Positions 10,491 through 19,799 of a DNA stretch of 64,000 bases are shown one piece after another. Source of the stretch: Geosiphon pyriformis (Eukaryota > Glomeromycota > Glomeromycetes > Archaeosporales > Geosiphonaceae); NCBI GenBank assembly GCA_016748015.1, contig JAAOMT010000708.1:199440-263439 (forward strand), given 5' to 3'. Numbering within the stretch: position 1 is the stretch's first letter; every line of letters begins with the position of its first letter. Made by a program: the position numbers and the translations under genes. Under the pieces are notes generated by a model, which saw nothing but the letters and a program-made list of their open reading frames with translations, was not told where the DNA came from and did not search any database.

Positions 10491-10985
10491 GACGCAATAA
10501 CCAAAGACATTCTAATTGTGGCCAAAATCAACTGCGTTTATCTTCATCAACCAATCAACAGTGGCAACAGGAAACACATATCTGCCACTATTGTGATAAC
10601 CAAGGACATATCCAAATTGACTGTTGCCAGCGTTTAAATAACCAACAATCGGAAAATCAATATCGAAACCCCGATCGCCAGTTCCAAACTCCAAATCATT
10701 ATCCAAATCAAAGTCAAGACCAATATCAGAATAATTACCTGCCAATAACGCAGCAACCAATCTATCAACTACTAGTATATCAACCTCCGATTTATCAGCC
10801 GCAGCCACAAGTAATATATCAACCACAGTTACAAGTAATATATTAACCACAGCCACAAATTATTTATCAACCCCAACCAATTCAAACACTGCCCCAGAAC
10901 CCAGCTCAAATGACATCAGGCAACCTTTAATCTAGAGTCACTCAAAACTGGAGATCGGCAATAGTTGTTCACCAACCAATTCCCC
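10491..10985 (+). pseudogene. Nucleocapsid CCHC knuckle and Gln/Pro/Tyr-rich tail of element B
   Basis: HICHYCDNQGHIQIDC around 10570-10615 is a perfect C-X2-C-X4-H-X4-C zinc knuckle, expected to bind element RNA. It is followed by a Gln/Asn/Tyr/Pro-rich stretch with YQPQ-type repeats up to about 10910. Stops at about 10844 and 10928 interrupt the frame, which is the same as that of capsid and pol. Confidence 0.8.
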
Positions 10986-10987
10986 GT

Positions 10988-11540
10988 TTGCTAGACCTAT
11001 CATCAAGATTATGCACCCGGAATTTGGATACCAGTTGTGTCCAAAACCCAAATTCCCAACATTATTTAAGTCTTCTGATTACCCCAGAAAATGCCACATC
11101 TGACAACACAGAATCCAATCAGCATGTACCTACCAACACAATTCCACCGGCAACCATCTCTAGCAACAAATCCCTAGCAGCCATCTTTCCTTTCGAACTC
11201 GAAGAAAACACATCAATACCATTATTCAGTGGAGCCGCCCTCGAAGAGAAACCCATAACAGCAATGTACATGGATGTCAGAGTTGATGGTCATTCCATCA
11301 AACTCATCCTAGATAGTGGATCAGCTGGCAGCATAATCACATGACAACTCATGGATCAATTAGGTCACCAAGTTAATCGAGCTGCCAGCACCAGAATCAT
11401 CACAGCCAATGGAGCAACCAAAACTCCAATCAGTGAAATCGATGACTTTCCTTTTGAAGTCAATGGCATCATGACTTCCATTAAAGTTCTAGTAATGGAA
11501 GCCACTTAATACCAAGCTCTTATTGGTAATGACTGGCTAT
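10988..11540 (+). pseudogene. Retropepsin-type aspartic protease of element B
   Basis: The catalytic triplet Asp-Ser-Gly is at 11312-11320 in the context KLILDSGSAGSI. The later ALIGNDWLF segment is the usual second signature of gypsy proteases. The open piece 10988-11344 ends in TGA just after the active site; the remainder continues in the same frame to about 11540 with one further stop. It would cleave the gag-pol polyprotein as a dimer. Confidence 0.85.
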
Positions 11541-12844
11541 TCAAAGTCAACGCAATGTTAGACTGGAACACCCAGGAACTCTAGCTAACATATCAGAGCC
11601 AACACATATGTGTCCCGGCCATGTGTGGTCACTTTAAAATGCCTCCAAGAGAGAAACTATTGATCGAACTGGAGGAGGAGAAAGAAAAGCCTACCTGGGA
11701 AGCCTACCAAGTATCATGGACTGACGAAAAGCACAATGAGCTGCTGCCAATACTCTCCTGAAATGACAACAACAAGAAAAAAGGGAAACAAAAGAAAGAA
11801 CTTACCTGGGAAACTGATGACCTGACATGGACTGACAACAATAAGAGCAAACTGATTTCAAGCTGGGAATGGGAAGAAGACAAAGAAAATAAAGGGAAAG
11901 GAAAAGAAAAAGAGACTATCCAAATCACCACCACTTATAACACTCACACTATACCACAACGATCTACCTATCATTGACCTAAGCTTATATGCGTCGATTG
12001 TGGCAAGAAATTGTCGTCAATGGGCGCATGCTGTGGTGATGATGAGAAATACCACACTGCAACAAAATTCTACTGTCATCCATGCTTACTCGAACACTTT
12101 GGATGACCAAAAAGACAAGGAAAATGGGATAACCAACCTTGTCTTACTTGTGAAGAGACCCTGCTAGATGAAGGGATGTGGAATGACATCCCAGGATGGG
12201 GAGGAATGTGTGACATGTCGTGTCAATACACAATTCTAATAAGTGACTGGATAAGGAAAGAAACCCTAATAGAAGCAGTCTGAAGAAGAGCCGTGCAGCG
12301 ACTGGACAGTTGTCCACATGACAATGATAAAATTTGGCAAATAGCACTCACCAAAATTGAAGGGGCGACACCAGAAGAGATAAAAATGATCAAAGACAAC
12401 CCCCCAGAACTTTTAAAGCTTGACTGGGACACAGAACCCATCATAAACCTCTTGGATCTGGAACAATTCCATGAACACTACCAAGAATTAGCACCCACAA
12501 GGGAAGAACAAGAACAATGGTTAGAGCAGTTGAATGCTTAACTATGTCGATACTGCCTAATTCCCTGTGATTTCTAGTATTGTGATGAGTGTGACCTCAT
12601 TTACAATCCACCACCATGCATAATCTACTCGATCCCTAAAGAAGAAAAACCAATCAGCAGCTGCACATCAGAATCAGAATCGCCAATCAATCACAATTCA
12701 AACTCTGACAATGATGACAATAACAACGGTTCAAGCTCTATTCAAATTGGCAATGATGATGGAAATGATTCAGACTCAAATTCAAAACCCGATGTAAACT
12801 ATGAACAATACATTGTACTACCAGATCTCTCCAAGAAACAAGAG
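11541..12844 (+). pseudogene. Cys-rich domain between protease and dUTPase, element B
   Basis: After an acidic Lys/Glu/Trp-rich stretch (repeats of the TWETDDLTWTD kind, 11690-11880) come Cys modules: CVDCGKKLSSMG, an ACC pair, YCHPC, PCLTC and MCDMSC (about 11985-12225), then a helical segment and a second cluster LCRYCLIPC with YCDECDL (about 12540-12605). An Asn/Ser/Asp-rich linker leads into the dUTPase. Element L keeps the same Cys pattern. The spacing suggests several zinc sites. I know of no named family for it and assign no function. Confidence 0.6.
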
Positions 12845-13684
12845 TTGAAATGGTATAGTGACAATAGGGAAGATATTATGCCAGAACGTGTGCATGACAC
12901 AGATGCAGGGTTTGATCTGAGATATCCAGGAAAAGATGCCATCAAATTAGAACCACATTCACACACCTGCATTGATCTGAAAATAGCACTAGAAATTCCG
13001 GCAACAACAATGGTTCAATTAACATCTAGGAGTAGTTTAGCAAAAAGAGGGATCAATATAAGAGGAGGAATAATTAATGCGGGATATGTAGAAAATATCA
13101 TTGCCATACTACAAAATGACTCAGAAAAGGCCTATATAATAGAGCCCAATGAAAAGATAGCACAGGCAATATTTCTGTCTCTGATTAGAGTAGCTCAGTT
13201 AGTGTCAGTGGGAAAGAGGGAGAAATTGGGAATAACAGCGAAGGGAATACAAGAATTTGGATCAATGGGTAGAATAGAGGTACCAGTTAATATGGTGGAG
13301 GAAGAAATTGTTGGCCAAGGAGAAATTATCTCAACTGGTCAAGCTATTTCCATTCCACCATATAGCCAGTACATGTTAACAATAGAAAGGAAAGAAAAGG
13401 AGCAAGAACAGATTTTTGAAGCAGAAGCAACCCTTTGTGAATCAGGAAAGATTGAGTTGATCAATTTTTACATACCAGCCAAAAGCTATAGCAGCATAAA
13501 AATTCCCATCTATAACAACACTAACAATGTTATCAACATACCAGAAGAAACCACCATCAGATATTTAACCACAGAAATAGAAGACCAACCACCAAACCCC
13601 ATTCCAGACTTTCCACAACTTTGTGGATATGTTGACATTACATCACAAACAATCTATGGACGAGACGAATGTTATTTGCTCTAA
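12845..13684 (+). CDS. dUTPase-like domain of element B
   Basis: 279 open codons. Residues about 20-145 carry the trimeric dUTPase signature: motif I HDTDAGFDLRY, motif II/III region QLTSRSSLAKRGINIRGG, IINAGYVENI, and motif V KGIQEFGSMGR. The enzyme family hydrolyses dUTP to dUMP, limiting uracil in cDNA. The residue at motif III is Asn (13076-13078) where the general base Asp is expected, so activity is doubtful. The last 130 residues (after GSMG) are an extra segment also kept in A, E, J and L and lead to the RT. The position between protease and RT is unlike non-primate lentiviruses (RNase H-integrase) and betaretroviruses (before protease). Confidence 0.85.
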   Translation: MKWYSDNREDIMPERVHDTDAGFDLRYPGKDAIKLEPHSHTCIDLKIALEIPATTMVQLTSRSSLAKRGINIRGGIINAGYVENIIAILQNDSEKAYIIEPNEKIAQAIFLSLIRVAQLVSVGKREKLGITAKGIQEFGSMGRIEVPVNMVEEEIVGQGEIISTGQAISIPPYSQYMLTIERKEKEQEQIFEAEATLCESGKIELINFYIPAKSYSSIKIPIYNNTNNVINIPEETTIRYLTTEIEDQPPNPIPDFPQLCGYVDITSQTIYGRDECYLL

Positions 13685-14640
13685 CCAGAACAATTGGAAC
13701 AAATAAACATGGAAAACTTAGATTCACTTCAATGTATACAGCTTAAGATGTTACTCAACAATTTCAACAATATCTTTGCCAGCAAAAATGAGTTTGGCCG
13801 AACTGACATCATCCAGTATTAAATCAAGACTGAAGATGCAATGCCAATCAAACAAAGAGCATACAGAGTGCCACCAGCCAGCCATGAGATTATTCGTCAA
13901 GAGATAAACAGAATGCTTAACAATGGGCTAATTCAACCATCAATGAGTCCATGGTTGTCACCAATGATACTTGTCCATAAGAAAAATGGAAAAATCCAGT
14001 TTTGTGTAGACTACAGGAAACTCAATGGTGTAACTCGTGGAGACAGTTATACAACTTCACGAATACAGAAATTATTCGATGCTTTTGGTGGGAACAAATA
14101 GTTCTCCACATTAGATTTGGACAGTGGTTACTGACAAGTAGCCATAAATTCAGCTGACAAGGAGAAGACGGCATTTACTACTAGAGAAGGGAATTTCGAA
14201 TTTGAAGTAATGCCATTTGGCTTAACCAATGCCCTAGCAACTTTCCAATGGCTAATGGAAATCATTTATACTGGCTTATTGTGGAAATCAGTAGTTGTAT
14301 ACTTGGACAACACCAATGTATTCTCAAAGACATTTGATGACCATCTTCATCATCTTCAACAAGTGTTTGAAAGACTAAGAAGAGCAGAACTAAAGTTAAA
14401 TGTGACAAAGTGCTTCTTTGGCAAGACAGAACTCAAATTCTTGGGACACATAGTCAGCAAAGATGGCATCAAAATGGATCCAGAAAAAATAGAGATAGTA
14501 AAGAACTTTTTAGTGCTGACCAATATAACAGAACTGAAATCATTCTTGGGATTTGCCAGTTACTATTGTCATTTTATCAAGAACTTTTCCAAGATAGCGC
14601 AGCCACTCAATCAACTGCAAAACAAAAATGCAAAATATAA
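13685..14640 (+). pseudogene. pol: Reverse transcriptase of element B
   Basis: Open pieces 13841-14101 and 14210 onward, one frame. Motifs in order: PIKQRAYRVPP, MILVHKKNGK, FCVDYRKLN, TLDLDSGY (motif A, catalytic Asp present), MPFGLTNA, then motif C YLDN at 14300-14311 and LKFLGHIVSKDG. Four stops (TAA, TAA, TAG, TGA) precede or split the fingers, at sites where related copies have Gln or where Trp is expected. Motif C has Asn at the second Asp of YxDD. Confidence 0.88.
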
Positions 14641-15103
14641 ATGGACAGAAAATCAACAAAAAGCTTTTGATATTCTGAAGAAAAAGCTCATCCAAGCTCC
14701 AGTACTGATCTATTTAGATTACAGCAAACTATTCATCATCACCACCGATGCATCCGGCCAAGTATTGGGAGCAGTATTATCTCAGAGAAAACTGGATGGC
14801 AGAGAACATCCAGTAGTATATGCCAGCAGAGGTTTAACACCAGCCGAAAAGAACTATGGAACACCGGAACAAGAACACTTAGTAATATACTGGGCCATCA
14901 TGAAATGGAAAAAATACTTGAGCCAGAAGTTTGAAGTATACACAGATCACAAGAGATTAACATCACTCCAAAAACAAGAATTTCGAGATGGAAGACAGTC
15001 AAGATGGAAAATGGCACTCGCACTATACAATTATACTATACATTACAAAAAAGAAAAAGACAACAGAAATGCTGACGGTTTGTTGCGAATAAGACAAATC
15101 TAA
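14210..15103 (+). CDS. pol: Open RT (palm/thumb)-RNase H piece of element B
   Basis: 297 open codons covering motif C, the thumb and an RNase H domain. RNase H residues are all in place: TTDASG (Asp), TPEQEHL (Glu), YTDHKRL (Asp) and RNADGLLR (Asp). It is not a real start; it is an uninterrupted part of the gag-pol frame beginning at the Met of MPFGL. RNase H would remove the RNA strand during cDNA synthesis. Confidence 0.85.
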   Translation: MPFGLTNALATFQWLMEIIYTGLLWKSVVVYLDNTNVFSKTFDDHLHHLQQVFERLRRAELKLNVTKCFFGKTELKFLGHIVSKDGIKMDPEKIEIVKNFLVLTNITELKSFLGFASYYCHFIKNFSKIAQPLNQLQNKNAKYKWTENQQKAFDILKKKLIQAPVLIYLDYSKLFIITTDASGQVLGAVLSQRKLDGREHPVVYASRGLTPAEKNYGTPEQEHLVIYWAIMKWKKYLSQKFEVYTDHKRLTSLQKQEFRDGRQSRWKMALALYNYTIHYKKEKDNRNADGLLRIRQI

Positions 15104-16440
15104 GAACATTTCAACCCAAAAATATAATAAAACCAGAACAATACCAATGAAAAAATACAACAAAAGATGAATATACAAAAATATTAACAATTGCAACATT
15201 ATCTAAACACTCAACAGTTCAAGAAGAATTTATCTCATATGGAACGAAGGAGTATCAAACACCAATCAAAATATTTTATCACTCACCAAAATATACTTTA
15301 TTGAAAAAATAGAAGAGATCCAGATCAACCAACCAGAGTAATTATGGAGCCAGAAAAAGAGACAATATTATTCAACATGCACTCAAATCTAACAGCAGGA
15401 TATTTTCACAAAGAAGCAACCATGGAAAGAACCAGAAAGAGATATTATTGGCCATCAATGTACCCAGACATTATTCAATATGTTGAAAATTGTGATGCTT
15501 GTCAGCAAAGAGGAGGAACAAGACCCAGTGAACCATTAAGACCAATCAAAGTGGGACAACCATTTGACTGTATGGGAATTGATTTAGTAGGACCATTAAC
15601 AATCACCAGCAGAGAAAACAGATACATAGCAGTAGTTATAGACTATCTCACTAAATGGCCAGAGGCAAAAGCAATTCAAAGAGCGGATGCAGAATCTGTT
15701 GCTGAATTTGTTCATCAGGATTTGATTTGTCGACATGGATGTCCAAAAAAATTATTATCAGACCAAGGAACTCATTTTGTGAACAGAACATTAACAGAAT
15801 TGAGCCAAAGATTCGGAATCAAGAGACCATTATCATCACCATACCATCCACAAACCAACGGATTAGTAGAAAGATTCAACAGAACATTGTGTAAAGCAAT
15901 AGCCAAGCTCAGCCAAGAAAACCAGAACAATTGGGATTTGTTCATATCATTAGTACTATTTGCTTATCGGACTACGAAACAAAATACTATATAAGCAACA
16001 CCATTTGAATTAGTATATGGAAGAATAGCAACGTTACCAGTAGAGAGAGAAATTAATACATATCCAGCGGAACCAATAACAGAGGAAAATTTTCAAGAAA
16101 CATTGCTGAGAAGAACATATGACTTAATAGAAACATTGAAAAACAAACGAAGAAGAGCAGCTGATAATATCCAAAAATCACAAAAAACACAGAAAAAAAG
16201 ACACAATAGTCAACTACCAGACAAACCAATTGAATTCAAGATCAGAGACAAAGTATTACTATATCGTACCAAAGTGAAAAAACAATGAAGTGGAAAATTT
16301 GATCCCAAATGGGATGGACCATTTCACATAGAAGAAATTCTAGGAAATGGAGCTTACAAATTAAGATTGGATAACAAAATTTTAACCAAAGCAGCACATG
16401 GAGATCGACTAAAACTATATCACAACATTACACTACTATC
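15104..16440 (+). pseudogene. pol: Integrase of element B with GPY/F module
   Basis: Zinc-binding HHCC (MHSNLTAGYFH then NCDACQ), core triad D,D(35)E in GIDLVGPL, LLSDQGTHF and NGLVERF, and a C-terminal GPY/F-type module (KWDGPFHIEEILGNGAYKL, about 16310-16360). Open pieces are 15344-15994 and 16103-16288. Six stops lie between RNase H and HHCC (15102-15310), one at 15992 and one at 16286 where L has Trp. I see no chromodomain after GPY/F. Confidence 0.88.
15344..15994 (+). CDS. Open HHCC and core piece of integrase B
   Basis: 216 open codons holding the HHCC second half and the complete catalytic core, with 35 residues between the second Asp and the Glu. All catalytic residues are present, so this is the best-preserved enzyme fragment in the window. 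It ends at a TAA inside an NTI-ATPFELVYG context that is continuous in the related copies. Confidence 0.8.
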   Translation: MEPEKETILFNMHSNLTAGYFHKEATMERTRKRYYWPSMYPDIIQYVENCDACQQRGGTRPSEPLRPIKVGQPFDCMGIDLVGPLTITSRENRYIAVVIDYLTKWPEAKAIQRADAESVAEFVHQDLICRHGCPKKLLSDQGTHFVNRTLTELSQRFGIKRPLSSPYHPQTNGLVERFNRTLCKAIAKLSQENQNNWDLFISLVLFAYRTTKQNTI

Positions 16441-17188
16441 TACCAGTAATATTCCACAATTAGGAGTACAGAGAATACTAGTCCAACCAGATGAGATTCC
16501 ATGAGATCGGAAACCAATTATTATTATCAACAACAACACGTTAAATTGATCCATCAAAAGAATATATAAAGACATGGTAAACATGACAGGAAATATCAGA
16601 AAAATAGAAATTACAGACAACATTCACTTACTAGCACAACAACTCTTTCAATTAATCCAACACCAGGAAATGGAAATTACAATCAATCAACAAACCATTT
16701 GATATCAAGATACTAGAAAGACATTTCAACTCAGAACACAGAAAAAAACTGAAAATACTGTGGACAAAATCATGGCAAAAGTAAAATTAGTAATAAAAGA
16801 ATCAACAAAAGAGTTATTATATCAAGAGTTGACGAAAAAAACTTGGAATTGGTAGATACAACAATTTCCACAAAACTATTGTTATTTTTACTTGGAACAA
16901 CACGTAAATATCCAGAATCTATATATGGATAAAACAAAGCGATTATTCGACCAAAGAGTACTACAACAATTAGAATATTTTGTGGGAAAGAACAACTTAT
17001 TCACACAAGCCCGAGCCATATACCAAATACACACAGCATTTCAAGATAAACCAGAAATATTGCTCAACAAAGCAATAGATCTGGTTACCAGTAATCAATT
17101 GGGAAAAATCACTAATGCTCAATTTAAAGAATTACAGACCCAAATAACACAAGTAATTTTCAAAAATAAAATTCAGGAAATACTTTAA
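16441..17188 (+). pseudogene. Post-integrase tail domain of element B
   Basis: A region of about 250 codons between the GPY/F module and the PPT. The open end piece is 16892-17188 (98 codons). Segments LYMDKTKRLFDQRVLQQLEY, FVGKNNL and AIYQIHTAFQ align with L 39391-39882 and A 5710-6584. It looks helical and charged, without signal peptide or transmembrane stretch, so it is not an env. Upstream stops are TGA/TAG of the same transition type. Function unknown. Confidence 0.65.
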
Positions 17189-17231
17189 GAGGAGAAATTA
17201 CATAAGTTAGATTTCGATAAAGCTCAATATT

Positions 17232-17243
17232 AAAAGAAGAGAA
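17232..17243 (+). other. Polypurine tract of element B
   Basis: AAAAGAAGAGAA three bases before the 3' LTR, the expected primer for plus-strand synthesis. Related A/G runs precede the LTRs of A, F, G and H. Confidence 0.75.
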
Positions 17244-17246
17244 TAA

Positions 17247-18130
17247 TGTTACTCATAGAAATATAAGAAATATATTAGCATAATTATTAGCCAATCAGAA
17301 GTAAGCATAGTAAATGTAGAATTCTAGGATTTCTCTCAGGAATTGCAGGATTCCAGGAATTTTAGGATTCCCAATGAGGAATTGCAGGATTCCAGAATTC
17401 CAGAATTCCTCTCAAAGAAATCGCAGGATTCCAGGAATTCCAGGATTCCTGTCGTAAAGAATTAAGGAATTAAGGAATCTCAATTATGTATATATAGCAG
17501 TAGTATTAGAAACAGAAAAAACAGAATTGATACCACAGAATTCTTAATCTAGAAACACAATCATCAAATAAATAATTATTTCATATCTCAAATCTACTCC
17601 CCACTATCAACCCTTTATGTTGATAGTAATTGATACTTAACTACGCTGGAACAATAGCTCTTGATCACGGCTATTAATGGGATACTAATCTGTAAATTGC
17701 CTTGGCTTATTTTTTTGCTTTCTTTATTTTTCTTTTATTTCTTTTTCTTTATTTTATTTTGATTTGTTGTTATATACTAATTGATAAAAGATTAAGCACT
17801 GAGTTATTGACGTCAAGAATAGCCTGGTAAAAGACCCAGAAATACAGGTAGGATTTTATATATTATTAGATAGCTTACCAGAAGAGCACGACTGCCAAAC
17901 TAAATCCAGCCACCATGCTGAGAAAGAAATTGGGAAAACTCTTAGAAAATATATTTACTATCAATACTATTGAATCTCTGTTCATTATACAAAGGACTCA
18001 ACCAAAACCTTCAGATCCATCAAAACCTTCAGATACAGCACCTTCAGAACAGCCTCAATAGAAGTAGCTTTTGAGCACCAAGTTACAGGTTTGTTATTTA
18101 ATTCAACAGCAGAAATATTCACCTGTAACA
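17247..18130 (+). repeat. 3' LTR of element B
   Basis: 884 bp, same length as the 5' LTR and with the same landmarks (TATATATA 17489-17496, stem at 17604-17626, end CACCTGTAACA). The differences from the 5' LTR are C/T and G/A in both directions, so both copies have been losing C independently. Confidence 0.93.
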
Positions 18131-18448
18131 ATGATAATAGATATTTTTATTGATATGAATATAATTTCACTTCAAATTATAAAAAACTATCTTTTAAAAA
18201 AAAAAATATTTGATAATTCCTTATTATTAACTACTATTTTTTGCTTCTAATACTTTTACTATATATACATAATTTGTGTTATATAAGATTTCTTGAAATT
18301 TTTTAATTTTTTTGAAAAAAATTCTGGAATTCTGGAATCTTGTAATTCTTCAAGAAAAATTCTGAGATTTTAGAATTTTTTTTTTACTATATTTCTTTCT
18401 TATTGGCTATTTTTCTACTTATTTTGATTTTTATTTCTATAAGTAACA
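18131..18448 (-). repeat. Right fragment of 3' LTR of element D
   Basis: Reverse-strand U3 sequence with TTCTGGAATTCTGGAATC array, inverted TATATATA box near 18260 and the LTR edge AAGTAACA at 18443-18448. It joins with 7618-7931 when element B is removed. Confidence 0.75.
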
Positions 18449-19765
18449 TTATTTTTTTTTTTTAATATTAAACTTTATTGAAATTTTCCAAATCTTTTAG
18501 CTTTTTTATATCTTTTTTTTGAATTAATTTCATCATTTTTTTCTCTAAAATTACTTAGGCAATTTTGATTTGTAATTCTTCAAATTAGGCATTAGTGATT
18601 TTTTCCAATTAATTAATAGTTATTGTATTTATTATTAGATATAGCAGTATTTTTAAACAATTTTGAAATTTTGCATCAATTATTTCTTTTTTGATATTAA
18701 TTTTTTTTTTGCAAAACTAGATTTAGACACTAATTAGACTATTGTTGTTGTCAAAATTTCTAGTACTATTTTCAAATTTATATTTATACATAAATAAGAT
18801 TCCAATTAGATAACTGTTTTTTTTGAATATTAAAAATCAAATTCTGTATTAGTATTATGTACACATTCTAATATGATATCTTCATTATTACATTAAACCA
18901 TTTAAGTTCCTGTTTTTTTAAAAGATTTAGAGGCACAATATATTGTTTGAAGTTGAAATTAGAATTTAAATTATCATTGTTGTAGTTGCTATTGTGAATA
19001 ATATTGAAACTGTTATTGTTATTATTATTATGATCTGAATTATAATTGAATTTTAATTTTGATTCTAAAGCATACTTGTTGATTGGTTCTTTTTTTTTGG
19101 AAATTGAATAAATTATTCATAATAATAGATTGTAAATAAAGTCACAATTGTCACAATATTTGAATTTACTAAGAATTAAACAATATTTACAAAGTTTAGT
19201 ATTTAATTGTTCTAAATACTGCTTTTGTTTTTCTTAGATAGGTATTAGATCTTAACAATATTTATAGAATTGTTTTAGATTACTCATTATATTAATAAAT
19301 ACATTTGAATTGAAAATGAAAACAGTTTCAACAAATTTTGGTAGGTTATTTTTAATTGTCAATATTTTGCTAAGTAAAATGTTTTTAATTTTAGCACTTG
19401 TCATTTTTTAGATTTTGTCTTTGTTATGTAAATAACCATCCAAATGTAAAAGCACTTAATTCTATATAATATTAAAAGACATTTTTTAGCTTATCTAGTC
19501 ACTAATAAGAATTGTGTATTGGTATAAAGTATTATATATTTCTCTATAACTAAGAATGTTATTCTATATTCTTTTATTAAGTAGTATTTTTCTACAAATA
19601 AGACATAGTTTGTTATTATACTTTTTTTGTTATTTTAAGTAGCCAAAATGTTTTTAATAGTGTGCTTTACAATAATAACAGATATGTATTTTATAGTTTT
19701 CTTTTGGTAAAATTTAAGCTTCTATAGATAAAATCTTTTTTTTACAGTTTTTGTATTTGAGTAAA
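18449..19765 (-). pseudogene. Element D internal remnant (tail domain fused to dUTPase start and Cys-rich region)
   Basis: Read on the minus strand from 19765: Cys-rich region (B 12060-12610), Asn-rich linker, dUTPase N-terminal half, then at about 18660-18680 an abrupt join to the end of the tail domain (B 17040 onward). RT, RNase H and integrase are absent. The codon at 18675-18677 aligns with dUTPase motif III and reads Asp, unlike the other copies, but it lies right at the deletion join. Stops are everywhere. Confidence 0.65.
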
Positions 19766-19799
19766 ATATAAAATAGTATTAACAATAGCAATAATAACA

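Larger units (their letters stand above)
7932..18130 (+). mobile_element. Ty3/gypsy LTR element B, full length with broken ORF
   Basis: 10,199 bp with two 884-bp LTRs, tRNA-type primer binding site, polypurine tract and the order Gag N-domain, capsid, CCHC, protease, Cys-rich domain, dUTPase, RT, RNase H, integrase, GPY/F, tail domain. Integrase after RNase H and D,D(35)E with GPY/F place it in Ty3/gypsy (Metaviridae). From about 9440 to 17188 all coding pieces share one frame, interrupted by about 33 stops, essentially all explicable as CAA, CAG, CGA or TGG mutated by one transition. One extra base near 9442 separates the Gag N frame from the rest. Flanks read ATAA (left) and ATGA (right), at best an imperfect 4-bp duplication. 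Confidence 0.93.

Noticed and set aside
11704-12444. Minus-strand ORFs inside element B (76, 67, 73 aa)
   Set aside because: They mirror the acidic and Cys-rich parts of the plus-strand polyprotein and have no counterpart in L.
16441-17188. Env-like gene of an errantivirus type
   Set aside because: No signal peptide, no membrane segment and no furin-like site in B or L; it is a soluble helical domain.
9440-17188. Alternative genetic code reading TAA, TAG and TGA as sense
   Set aside because: All three stops occur at sites where other copies keep CAA, CGA or TGG, and their number follows the AT-richness of the copy, which fits decay.
7927-18135. Five-base target duplication of element B
   Set aside because: AATAA and ATGAT do not match; only a 4-bp ATAA/ATGA pairing with one transition is possible.
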